A stretch of 22,472 nucleotides of DNA from a bacterium. GTDB lineage: Bacteria > Patescibacteriota > Minisyncoccia > Phycocordibacterales > UBA918. Below are positions 6,355-12,777 of the stretch, piece by piece (position 1 is the stretch's first letter; each line of letters opens with the position of its first letter). The translations under genes and the position numbers were made by a program. The stretch is from contig PAMC01000003.1 in assembly GCA_002710785.1 (NCBI GenBank), positions 26,148 through 48,619 on the forward strand, in the 5' to 3' direction. The notes beneath the pieces are model-generated. The model saw only the letters and a list, made by a program, of their open reading frames with translations, made no database searches and was not told where the DNA came from.

Positions 6355-6726
6355 ATGGAAACGCACGAAGATCAGCAATTCCTGGAAACGGTTGTCACGT
6401 CACTCGTCGATCATCCAGCCGATGTCAAAATTAACCGCACTGTCGATGAGATGGGTGTGTTACTCACCCTCGATGTCAACGCTGAAGACATGGGTAAAAT
6501 TATTGGTCGCAGTGGTAACACGGCCAAGGCCATCCGCACTCTTTTGCGGGTAGTGGGTATGAAAAACGATGCCCGCGTTAATCTTAAAATTAACGAGCCC
6601 GAAGGTGGCCGTGTCGATATGCCGCGTGAGGATGACGCCATTGCCATGAGCGGCGAACCAACTCCAGAGCCAGCCGAAACGACTGATGAGAATCTTGATA
6701 AAGCTATCGAAGATTTGAAAATCTAA
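6355..6726 (+). CDS. khpA: KhpA-family KH-domain RNA-binding protein
   Basis: This 123-residue protein carries a single type II KH domain, which in KhpA/YlqC proteins binds RNA, often as a partner of KhpB (Jag), and affects mRNA stability and cell division. Residues 7-82 match the family: FLETVVTSLVDHPADVKIN, then the GxxG loop GRSG (51-54) within DMGKIIGRSGNTAKAIRTLL, then ARVNLKINEPEGG. About 40 C-terminal residues are acidic and Pro/Thr/Glu-rich, beyond the usual 75-80 residue family length. The frame is open 51 bases further upstream, but ATG 6355 fits the family N-terminus and the promoter spacing. Its place directly after rpsP is a widely conserved order. There is no Shine-Dalgarno. Confidence 0.93.
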   Translation: METHEDQQFLETVVTSLVDHPADVKINRTVDEMGVLLTLDVNAEDMGKIIGRSGNTAKAIRTLLRVVGMKNDARVNLKINEPEGGRVDMPREDDAIAMSGEPTPEPAETTDENLDKAIEDLKI

Positions 6727-6728
6727 AT

Positions 6729-6857
6729 CTTTTGAAAAATAAAATTAACGAATTTCTTCGTTAAACGGCAGTAAATTATTTCTCGCCGTACATTTGTACG
6801 ATTCAAAATAATTTCTTTGTTTGCCTTGAACTTCATTTAATTTTAACTTCTCAAAAG
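6729..6857 (+). other. Multi-branched structured element after khpA
   Basis: The outer stem pairs CTTTTGA (6729-6735) with TCAAAAG (6851-6857), continued by TAAAATTAA (6740-6748) with TTAATTTTA (6837-6845). Enclosed are a small hairpin CGAA/TTCG (6749-6760) and a longer one, AAATTATTT (6773-6781) with AAATAATTT (6806-6814), capped by CGTAC/GTACG (6787-6791 with 6796-6800). It therefore resembles a closed junction with two arms, 129 nt long, starting two bases after the khpA stop. No coding frame or known RNA family is recognised. Confidence 0.6.
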
Positions 6858-6905
6858 TAGCACAGACAAAGAGCGGCGCTTCGCGCCGCTCCTTGTCTGT
6901 GCTAC
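6857..6905. terminator. 22-bp terminator-like hairpin between khpA and the NADAR gene
   Basis: GTAGCACAGACAA (6857-6869) pairs with 6893-6905, then after one A/C mismatch GAGCGGCGC (6871-6879) pairs with GCGCCGCTC (6883-6891) around a TTC loop. A short TTTT lies 3 nt downstream. The 3' arm contains the extended -10 of the next gene. Confidence 0.75.
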
Positions 6906-6908
6906 AGT
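6900..6908 (+). promoter_or_regulatory. Extended -10 promoter of the NADAR-trmD operon
   Basis: TGC-TACAGT is a good TGnTATAAT match, seven bases before the ATG at 6915, so transcription should start at the start codon. The first six bases are inside the 3' arm of the preceding hairpin. No -35 is evident. Confidence 0.55.
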
Positions 6909-6914
6909 TTTGCC

Positions 6915-7400
6915 ATGGCAAACACGGACCACCTATTCTTTGGGCTCGACTGGAAACCTGATTCGACAGAGCCAGTCGTCTTTATTGAAACTGCGGTGAC
7001 ACACTTATCACCGTTTTCAGCCCACGAGGTCGAGATTGATGGCGTCACCTACAAAACTGCTGAGCATGCGTACCAAGCACTTCGAGCAGTGCCCGAAGTC
7101 CGCCAGTCAATAATCGACGCACGTAGTCCAATGGACGCCTGGCGGGCTGGGCAAGTACCCAAGCAGAACAATCAGTTGCAGCCAGGAGTAGACAAGCTCG
7201 AGCTCATGGAGCAGATATTCCGCGCTAAACTCGCTCAGCACCAAGACGTGCGTGAGGTGCTCTTAGCCACCAACGACCGCGAATTACTCAAAAATCATGA
7301 CACCGATACGTTCTGGGGCACTGGTGCCGATGGTACTGGCGAAAACCAAATGGGGAAGTTGTGGATGAAGTTACGAGCAGAGCTCATTTCTAACCTCTAG
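6915..7400 (+). CDS. NADAR-superfamily (YbiA-like) N-glycosidase
   Basis: This 161-residue protein belongs to the NADAR family, whose members act on ADP-ribose-linked or related N-glycosidic substrates. YbiA-type members were linked to riboflavin-intermediate breakdown and others to removal of ADP-ribose from guanine. Family motifs visible are LSPFSAHEVEIDGVTYKTAEHAYQALR (residues 31-57; Glu50 in the EH pair), the LLATNDRELLKN segment (116-127), and DTFWGTGADGTGENQMGKLWMKLR (131-154, with Trp134-Gly135 and Asn144). The length is typical. The mRNA is predicted to be leaderless. The stop is four bases before the trmD ATG, so the two are co-transcribed. The expected neighbour at this position in many genomes is rimM, which is unrelated. 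No DarT-like toxin is visible, so a toxin-antitoxin role is not supported here; housekeeping or damage repair is equally possible. Confidence 0.88.
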   Translation: MANTDHLFFGLDWKPDSTEPVVFIETAVTHLSPFSAHEVEIDGVTYKTAEHAYQALRAVPEVRQSIIDARSPMDAWRAGQVPKQNNQLQPGVDKLELMEQIFRAKLAQHQDVREVLLATNDRELLKNHDTDTFWGTGADGTGENQMGKLWMKLRAELISNL

Positions 7401-7404
7401 GATT

Positions 7405-8076
7405 ATGCGTTTTCATGTAATCACCCTCTTTCCAGACATTTGTAAAACCTACACCGACTCAAGCATACTCGGGCGGGCTCAGAAAACATACAAAGGTAAA
7501 GGATCAAAAACTAAAGGCAAGAAGATCGCCGTCGAGTACTACAACCCGCGCGACTTCAGCACTAACAAACATAAGAAAGTTGATGACCGCCCATATGGCG
7601 GTGGGCCAGGGATGGTGATGGCGGCCGAGCCAATTTTAAAAGCCTGGCAGAAAGCAGTGGGGCGAAAGCAAGACCAAAAGAAAGTAAAGACGCTTATTAT
7701 GTCCCCCCGCGGCAAGCAGTTTACCAATACGCTCGCCAAGCAGTACGCCAAGCAGTACGACCATCTCGTACTCATCAGCGGTCGCTACGAAGGGATCGAT
7801 GCGCGCGTTAAAAAAGCGCTTAAGGCCGATGAGGTGAGTGTGGGCGATTACGTCCTCACTGGTGGTGAGCTGCCAGCGCTAGCGATTATTGATAGTGTCT
7901 CCCGGCAAGTACCCGGTGTGCTTGGCACGTTTGAGTCATTAGAAGATGAGCGTGTCTCGTCGGGTGAGATGTATACCCGCCCAGAAGCAATTAAGTTTAA
8001 AGACAAACACTACAAGGTTCCAAAAGTATTTCTCTCCGGCAACCACGCTGACATCGAAAAACGAAGAGGGAAGTAG
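7405..8076 (+). CDS. trmD: tRNA (guanine-37-N1) methyltransferase, short form
   Basis: TrmD methylates G37 next to the anticodon, using SAM, to prevent +1 frameshifting. Family motifs: FHVITLFPDI at the N-terminus, VDDRPYGGGPGMVM (59-72), the trefoil-knot SAM site LISGRYEGIDARV (123-135) and SVGDYVLTGGELPALAIIDSVSRQVPGVLG (145-174), with Arg167 conserved. YTRPE and LSGNHADIEK follow. At 223 residues it stops just after LSGNH, so the C-terminal helical tRNA-binding domain found in E. coli TrmD (another 45 or so residues) is absent. The loop between Asp181, probable equivalent of catalytic Asp169, and YTRP is three residues shorter than in E. coli. A Lys-rich insert (about 27-40) follows the first helix. 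It is downstream of the NADAR gene by four bases and upstream of a 46-residue gene by one base. Confidence 0.96.
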   Translation: MRFHVITLFPDICKTYTDSSILGRAQKTYKGKGSKTKGKKIAVEYYNPRDFSTNKHKKVDDRPYGGGPGMVMAAEPILKAWQKAVGRKQDQKKVKTLIMSPRGKQFTNTLAKQYAKQYDHLVLISGRYEGIDARVKKALKADEVSVGDYVLTGGELPALAIIDSVSRQVPGVLGTFESLEDERVSSGEMYTRPEAIKFKDKHYKVPKVFLSGNHADIEKRRGK

Positions 8077-8077
8077 T

Positions 8078-8218
8078 ATGCCAAAAATCTCGTTTCACTT
8101 TCTCTGGTATGACTTTTGGATAGGATGCTTCTACGATCGCAGCAAAAAAATTCTTTACATCTGCCCATTACCAATGTGCGTCATTAAATTAGATTTTCTG
8201 CATGACACCAAGGTATAA
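8078..8218 (+). CDS. Small aromatic-rich protein of unknown function (46 aa)
   Basis: An ATG one base after the trmD stop is preceded by GAGGG (8066-8070) at seven bases, so translation is probably coupled to trmD. The 46 residues include FHFLWYDFWIGCFYDRSKK, then ILYICPLPMCVIKLDF. The pattern, an aromatic amphipathic strand, a YDR(K) turn and a second hydrophobic strand with ICPLP, looks like a deliberately conserved mini-protein rather than chance, with three Cys. I have an impression of similar short hypothetical proteins in phages and CPR genomes but cannot confirm it here. No function is known to me. The rest of the longer frame upstream lies inside trmD and is not real. Confidence 0.7.
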   Translation: MPKISFHFLWYDFWIGCFYDRSKKILYICPLPMCVIKLDFLHDTKV

Positions 8219-8223
8219 ATTTG

Positions 8224-8254
8224 AAAAATAAAAAGCCCCGGCGAAGCACAGGGC
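8224..8254 (-). terminator. Terminator of the 112-aa minus-strand gene
   Basis: On the minus strand GCCCTG(T)GC pairs with GCCGGGGC around TTC (hairpin 8235-8254), with one bulged base and one G-T pair. It is followed by TTTTTATTTTT. It separates the convergent trmD operon and minus-strand genes. Confidence 0.8.
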
Positions 8255-8279
8255 GATTTGGAATGATGCGTTGGCGTCA

Positions 8280-8618
8280 TTACTCAATTCTTTGAACTGC
8301 CAACGGTGGTCTTTCGGCGGGCTTAAATTTACCCAGAGCCTTATTAATGCCCGCGACAGAGTCTGCCCGATGAAGGACGGCTCTGATGTTGAGACCTGCC
8401 ATTAGGTATTTGTGCAGCGTTTTGAAGTAGCCACCAAAAGTGTTGTCAGGGAGTTCTATTTCCTGCACCCGAGAACCCTTGTTCACAACAACCACACGGC
8501 ACGAATACCGGTAGCCGCTTTGGCTAATGAACACATACGAACCATCTCCCCGGTCTTTTACCAAGGTTGAAAGCTTGGGCGGCGTAGGAGAGCTGTGCAA
8601 GAGTACGTTGAGTGCCAT
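8280..8618 (-). CDS. Protein of unknown function (112 aa)
   Basis: I do not recognise this protein. ATG 8618 is preferred over the in-frame TTG at 8621 because AGGAG (8627-8631) lies eight bases from it. A consensus promoter lies about 45 bases upstream and a good terminator follows, so it is a complete single-gene unit. The sequence has two apparent parts: a beta-rich region (GSYVFISQSGYRYSCRVVVVNKGSRVQEIELP, about residues 27-58) and an alpha-helical region with Lys/Arg (FKTLHKYLMAGLNIRAVLHRADSVAGINKALGKFK). There is no signal peptide or membrane segment. The stop is TGA/TAA-type at the window's 8280 end. The strong expression signals suggest a real accessory gene. No family is proposed. 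Confidence 0.75.
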   Translation of the reverse strand: MALNVLLHSSPTPPKLSTLVKDRGDGSYVFISQSGYRYSCRVVVVNKGSRVQEIELPDNTFGGYFKTLHKYLMAGLNIRAVLHRADSVAGINKALGKFKPAERPPLAVQRIE

Positions 8619-8660
8619 CAATCCCGCTCCTATGTTGTTGGCGGTAGAACTATTTCTTGG

Positions 8661-8689
8661 ACTGTATGCAACTCGCGACAGAAAGTCAA
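8661..8689 (-). promoter_or_regulatory. Promoter of the 112-aa gene
   Basis: On the minus strand TTGACT (8684-8689), a 17-nt spacer and TACAGT (8661-8666) form a near-consensus housekeeping promoter. The start would be near 8654, leaving a 36-nt leader with the AGGAG site. Confidence 0.75.
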
Positions 8690-8695
8690 TAAAAA

Positions 8696-8731
8696 GAAAA
8701 AGGCCGTGACACGCGCGTTACGGCCTTTTTC
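8696..8731. terminator. Bidirectional intrinsic terminator
   Basis: GAAAAAGGCCGT (8696-8707) pairs with ACGGCCTTTTTC (8720-8731), continued by a G-T and two more pairs around a 6-nt loop. It terminates the 136-aa gene on the minus strand and ends just before the next gene's promoter. Confidence 0.85.
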
Positions 8732-8765
8732 GTCCCGTGAGTGGGGTGGTCGCATGCAGTTATGG

Positions 8766-9176
8766 TTAGATTTCTATCACCTCAGATCTGAGCGATTGCA
8801 TCAGACTGAAGAGTTTCCCGGCTTTAGCGGTGATAGGGTGCCCTTGCTTCACAGAGATGCGGACTTGCCAGCCGGAGTCGGTACGGGCCATCTCGATGCG
8901 GGTACTACCAATCCAACGATCGAGCACCTCGATCTGCTCTGATTGGATCAATAGATAACACGATCTGGTGGTGCCGGCGCAAACCCTGACTTCAGAGCGA
9001 GGGATGACAGAACGCAGGATGATGCCGCCCGTTTTCTCACGCATTAGATCGTAGGTGCAGATTTCGTCAGGGAGACGAAATTGGGATCGGGGGTATTTGA
9101 TGCGTGCGTCTCCCTGGTAGCACATCTCATCGATAGCTCGTCTGGGCGCGGCGCCTTCAATCACAAGTAGTGTCAT
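8766..9176 (-). CDS. Protein of unknown function (136 aa)
   Basis: I do not recognise this protein. It starts with ATG 9176, has no clear Shine-Dalgarno and is followed by a strong terminator. A possible promoter, TTGACG-N17-TACTTT, lies on the minus strand at about 9224-9248. The product is basic and soluble-looking, starting MTLLVIEGAAPRRAIDEM, with several short hydrophobic strands (EVRVCAGTTRSCYLLIQ, QVRISVKQG) and a C-terminal helix. The strand-rich middle resembles a small barrel, which is impression only. Its neighbours on the same strand are another unknown gene with its own promoter, so no operon is indicated. Being flanked by regulatory signals on both sides supports a real gene. 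Confidence 0.65.
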   Translation of the reverse strand: MTLLVIEGAAPRRAIDEMCYQGDARIKYPRSQFRLPDEICTYDLMREKTGGIILRSVIPRSEVRVCAGTTRSCYLLIQSEQIEVLDRWIGSTRIEMARTDSGWQVRISVKQGHPITAKAGKLFSLMQSLRSEVIEI

Positions 9177-9269
9177 GAGACTCGTTCTACTTCAGCGGTG
9201 CTGCTTTTCTTCCACATAGGAAAGTACTACTAAAATACATGTGCGTCAATGGATGAGCCGGAAAATTGC

Positions 9270-9297
9270 TTGCAAAGATTTTACTTTCACGTATAAT
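9270..9297 (+). promoter_or_regulatory. Strong distal promoter upstream of rpoB
   Basis: TTGCAA (9270-9275), 16-nt spacer and a perfect TATAAT (9292-9297) form the best promoter in the window. Transcription would start near 9304, giving a 215-nt leader before rpoB or a discrete RNA of about 175 nt if the hairpin at 9454-9476 terminates. Confidence 0.8.
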
Positions 9298-9350
9298 CTC
9301 GGCCACTAACGAACGCTGCTGATATTGAATGAGTCACGGGAGGTGGGACG

Positions 9351-9440
9351 TTGGTCATGTACATGTGTTACAGCTTCGCTAGAGGAAGCTGTCGCGCTCT
9401 ATCACATTACGTGATGCAATTAGCAACCGTGCACAAATAA
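9351..9440 (+). CDS. Candidate 29-aa leader peptide of rpoB
   Basis: A GGGAGG (9338-9343) lies seven bases before a TTG that opens a 29-codon frame ending TAA. The product would be MVMYMCYSFARGSCRALSHYVMQLATVHK (written in two parts: MVMYMCYSFARGSC, RALSHYVMQLATVHK). An internal ATG at 9357 is also in frame. The strong distal promoter lies upstream and a terminator-like hairpin begins 14 nt after the stop, so the unit promoter-Shine-Dalgarno-frame-terminator is complete. A hairpin, ACAGCTTC with GAAGCTGT (9370-9392), and the 10-bp palindrome CATGTACATG (9356-9365) lie inside the frame. It may be a small gene, an attenuation peptide for rpoB, or a structured RNA whose open frame is accidental. 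No known leader family is recognised. Confidence 0.45.
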   Translation: MVMYMCYSFARGSCRALSHYVMQLATVHK

Positions 9441-9453
9441 ATACACGAGTTTT

Positions 9454-9480
9454 AAATCCGTCTGGGAACGGGATTTTTGT
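9454..9480 (+). terminator. Terminator/attenuator hairpin ahead of rpoB
   Basis: AAATCCGT (9454-9461) pairs with ACGG-GATTT (9468-9476) with one bulged G and a 6-nt loop. The stem runs into TTTTT and a T/G-rich tract. It lies between the distal promoter and a proximal -10 box for rpoB, so it could attenuate the long transcript. Confidence 0.6.
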
Positions 9481-9501
9481 GTGTTTGTCTTTGTGTGCGC
9501 C

Positions 9502-9507
9502 TATAAA
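9502..9507 (+). promoter_or_regulatory. Proximal -10 box of rpoB
   Basis: TATAAA ends 11 nt before the rpoB ATG, so the start would be near 9514 with a leader of about 5 nt. No convincing -35 is present in the T/G-rich sequence upstream. Confidence 0.45.
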
Positions 9508-9518
9508 TAGTAAACACA

Positions 9519-12500
9519 ATGAGTGATAAAACCGTATCGGGTGACGCGCTACGGAGCGGCACAACTGTCGGACACCTACCAGAGAAGGTGTTCGCGCACG
9601 TGCCCGCACCACGCGTAGAGCTACCCAACCTGATCGAACCACAGCTCAAGAGCTACGAGTGGTTTGTAACCGATGGTATTAAGGAGGTCCTGAAGGAGTT
9701 TTCTCCGATTGGCGACTACTCTGAGAAAAAGTTTGAGCTTCAGTTTAAGAAGTACGAACTCGGCGCACCAAAGTGTACCCCTGAGTTTGCGAAAGAAAAT
9801 AAGCTAACCTACGACGCACCGCTACGCGCGACGGTAGTTTTGAAGAACAAGACCTTCGAGTCTGAGAAAGACCAGGAGATCTTCTTGGCCGATGTACCAG
9901 TGATGACTGAGCACGGCACCTTTATTATTAACGGGGTTGAGCGTGTGGTTGTGCCACAGCTCGCTCGTAGCTACGGCATCTTCTACACCGCAAACGACAT
10001 CAAGGGCCGCACCTTCTTTGGTGCCAAGATCATTCCAGCCCGCGGCGCGTGGGTTGAAATTGAGTCCGAAGCTGATGGGCTCATCTACGTAAAAATCGAC
10101 CGCAAGAAGAAGTTCCCAATCACCTCACTCTTGCGTGTCTTTGGTCTCGAAAAAGACGAAGACATGATCAAGCTCTTTAAAGACATTGAGCGTGGCGAAG
10201 AGTACATGAAGGCAACGCTCGCCAAAGACCCAGCCAAAACCACCGACGACGCTTACCTCGAGATCTACAAGCGCCTGCGTGACGGCGACTTGGCTACTAT
10301 TGAGAGCGCCAAGGAGTTCGTCGACTCAATCTTTAGTGAGCAGCGCTACGACCTCTCTGAGATTGGCCGCCACCACTTTAACGAGCGTAACGGGATGCCA
10401 ACGACCGAGAAGGCAGTCGCTGAGCGTACGGTTTCGCTCGACGATCTTAAGATTGTCATCTCTGGCATTATCGAGAAGAACCACACCACCAATGCACTGC
10501 CGGACGATATCGACCACCTCGGCTTCCGCCGCGTGCGCTACTTTGGTGAGATGCTCCAGCAGCGCGTGCGCGTGGGTATGACTCGCATGAAGCGCAACAT
10601 CCAAGACCGGATGAGCACGATCGAAGCGGAGACTTCTCTGCCGATCCAGATCCTCAACCCGCGCCCACTGCAAGCTGCAATTAAGGAGTTCTTTACCACC
10701 AACCAGCTGTCGCAGTTTATGCCGCAACAGAACGTACTCTCTGAGCTCGAGGGACTTCGCACCATGTCAGCGCTCGGCCCTGGCGGTCTGACGCGTGAGC
10801 GTGCTGGCTTTGAGGTGCGCGACGTGCACACCAGCCACTACGGACGTCTCTGTCCGATCCACACCCCTGAGGGTCCAAACATTGGTCTGATTCTCCGCCT
10901 CTCGATGTACGCGCGGGTTAACCGCTTCGGGATTATTGAAACCCCGTACGCCAAGGTGGAGCGGGGGACGGTCACGAGCGAAATTGTGTACCTAAACGCC
11001 CACGAAGAGGAGCAGTACACCATCGCCCACGCTGGTTTGCCAGTTGATGACAAAGGCAAGATTAAGACCGACTTTGTAGAGGCTCGTCGCGGCGGCGAAC
11101 CACGAGTGGTTGATAAGAAAGCTGTCGACTTTATCGACGTGGCGACCAACCAACCATTCTCAGTGGCAACCTCGATGATTCCATTCCTCAACCACGACGA
11201 CGCCAACCGTACGTTGATGGGTTCAAACATGCAGAAGCAGGCGACACCGTGTGTGTTGCCTGAGGCACCAATTGTCTCTACTGGTATTGAGAAGATGGCT
11301 GCCCTCGACACCGGTCGGGTGGTCGTCGCTCGCGAAGCCGGAGAAGTGCTCGAGGTAGACGCTGAGCATATTGTTATCAAAAGCAAAGACGGTAAGAAAG
11401 ACGAGTACCCACTGACGACCATCCAGAAGACAAACGACTTCTCAGCCTTTTACCACCGTCCTGCAGTGAGCGTAGGGCAGAAGGTAAAGCGCGGCGACCT
11501 CTTGGCTGACACAACCTCAACTGACAACGGCCAGATGGCCGTGGGCCAGAACGCCCTCGTTGCCTTTATGAGCTGGAGTGGTGCGAACTACGAGGACGCG
11601 ATCGTGATCTCGGAGCGCCTGGTAAAAGACAACAAGTTCTCTACCATTCACCTTGAGGAGTTTGATGTGGCTGTACGCGACACTAAGCTCGGCCCTGAGG
11701 TAACGACCCCAGACATTCCAAACGTATCGGAGATGAAGCTCCGCAACCTCGACGAGAACGGCGTGATTCGCGTCGGTGCTGAGGTGCGCGCTGGCGACAT
11801 TTTGGTCGGTAAGGTAACACCGAAAGGTGAGACCCAGCTGACGCCTGAAGAACGCCTGCTCCGCTCTATCTTTGGTGAGAAAGCGAAAGATGTTAAAGAC
11901 ACCTCGTTGCGCCTTGAAGCGGGCAAGAAGGGTCGCGTCATTGGCGTGAAGGTCTTCACCCGTGAAAACGGCGATAACCTTGAGAGCGGTGTCATCAAGC
12001 GCATCCACATTACCGTTGCGCAGCTACGTAACGTATCGGTAGGTGACAAGCTTGCTGGTCGTCACGGTAACAAGGGTGTAATTTCGCGTATCCTCCCCGA
12101 GGAGGACATGCCGTACACCGAAGACGGTCGTCCAGTCGATATTCTCTTGACCCCACTCGGTGTACCGAGCCGTATGAACCTCGGACAGATTCTCGAGCTG
12201 CACCTTGGTATGGCGGCCAACACCCTCGGGTACCAAGCGGTCGTACCACCGTTTGCTGGTGCGAGCGAAGACGATGTTAAAGCTGAGCTCAAGGCAGCTG
12301 GCCTGCCCGAAGACGGCAAGATTCAGCTCCGCGATGGTCGCACTGGCGAAGAGTTTGCCAAGAAGACTGCCGTCGGATACATGTACATCTTGAAGCTGCA
12401 CCACATGGTGGAGGACAAGATCCACATGCGCTCGATTGGCCCGTACAGTCTCATTACCCAGCAGCCACTCGGCGGTAAGGCCCAAATTGGTGGCCAACGC

Positions 12501-12755
12501 TTTGGTGAGATGGAGGTGTGGGCGCTCCTTGGCTACGGTGCCGCCTACACGTTGCGAGAAATGCTCACCATCAAGTCCGACGACATTGTCGGTCGCTCGG
12601 CGGCGTTTGACGCCATCGTGCGCGGCGAGCAGATTAGCCATCCGCACACGCCAGCAGCCTTTAATGTGTTAGTGAACCAACTGAAGGGTCTCGCGCTTGA
12701 TGTGAAGCTCGCGCGCGACATCGACTCAGGTATTGAGTCACACCGTAATGATTAA
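9519..12755 (+). CDS. rpoB: RNA polymerase subunit beta
   Basis: The 1078-residue beta subunit forms half of the RNA polymerase cleft. Landmarks in order: PNLIEPQLKSYEWF at the N-terminus; the protrusion VPVMTEHGTFIINGVERVVVPQL; the rifampicin-cluster region QFMPQQNVLSELEGLRTMSALGPGGL (about 399-424); RLCPIHTPEGPNIGL (about 446-460); SWSGANYEDAIVISERLV; DKLAGRHGNKGVISRI (about 843-858); and the clamp/switch region GGKAQIGGQRFGEMEVWALLGYGAAYTL near 985. It is shorter than E. coli RpoB (1342 aa), consistent with missing lineage-specific insertions. Positions equivalent to E. coli Asp516, His526 and Arg529 are Pro402, Gly412 and Thr415. ATG 9519 is directly behind a -10 box without Shine-Dalgarno. 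rplJ/rplL are not adjacent. rpoC follows after 22 bases. Confidence 0.99.
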   Translation: MSDKTVSGDALRSGTTVGHLPEKVFAHVPAPRVELPNLIEPQLKSYEWFVTDGIKEVLKEFSPIGDYSEKKFELQFKKYELGAPKCTPEFAKENKLTYDAPLRATVVLKNKTFESEKDQEIFLADVPVMTEHGTFIINGVERVVVPQLARSYGIFYTANDIKGRTFFGAKIIPARGAWVEIESEADGLIYVKIDRKKKFPITSLLRVFGLEKDEDMIKLFKDIERGEEYMKATLAKDPAKTTDDAYLEIYKRLRDGDLATIESAKEFVDSIFSEQRYDLSEIGRHHFNERNGMPTTEKAVAERTVSLDDLKIVISGIIEKNHTTNALPDDIDHLGFRRVRYFGEMLQQRVRVGMTRMKRNIQDRMSTIEAETSLPIQILNPRPLQAAIKEFFTTNQLSQFMPQQNVLSELEGLRTMSALGPGGLTRERAGFEVRDVHTSHYGRLCPIHTPEGPNIGLILRLSMYARVNRFGIIETPYAKVERGTVTSEIVYLNAHEEEQYTIAHAGLPVDDKGKIKTDFVEARRGGEPRVVDKKAVDFIDVATNQPFSVATSMIPFLNHDDANRTLMGSNMQKQATPCVLPEAPIVSTGIEKMAALDTGRVVVAREAGEVLEVDAEHIVIKSKDGKKDEYPLTTIQKTNDFSAFYHRPAVSVGQKVKRGDLLADTTSTDNGQMAVGQNALVAFMSWSGANYEDAIVISERLVKDNKFSTIHLEEFDVAVRDTKLGPEVTTPDIPNVSEMKLRNLDENGVIRVGAEVRAGDILVGKVTPKGETQLTPEERLLRSIFGEKAKDVKDTSLRLEAGKKGRVIGVKVFTRENGDNLESGVIKRIHITVAQLRNVSVGDKLAGRHGNKGVISRILPEEDMPYTEDGRPVDILLTPLGVPSRMNLGQILELHLGMAANTLGYQAVVPPFAGASEDDVKAELKAAGLPEDGKIQLRDGRTGEEFAKKTAVGYMYILKLHHMVEDKIHMRSIGPYSLITQQPLGGKAQIGGQRFGEMEVWALLGYGAAYTLREMLTIKSDDIVGRSAAFDAIVRGEQISHPHTPAAFNVLVNQLKGLALDVKLARDIDSGIESHRND

Positions 12756-12777
12756 TAGCCACTCGTAATACAAAACT

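Noticed and set aside
9304..9480. 6S RNA, SRP RNA, RNase P RNA or tmRNA in the rpoB leader
   Set aside because: The length fits 6S RNA, but the ends do not pair well, and no SRP GGAA/AGCAG, RNase P or tmRNA motif was found.
9379..9649. Minus-strand frames of 65-87 codons opposite the rpoB leader
   Set aside because: No start signals, and they overlap the rpoB start; the plus-strand signals are far better.
12024..12647. 207-codon minus-strand frame in rpoB, and similar long frames in rpoC (14619-15459)
   Set aside because: Shadow frames antisense to conserved polymerase motifs; no independent support.
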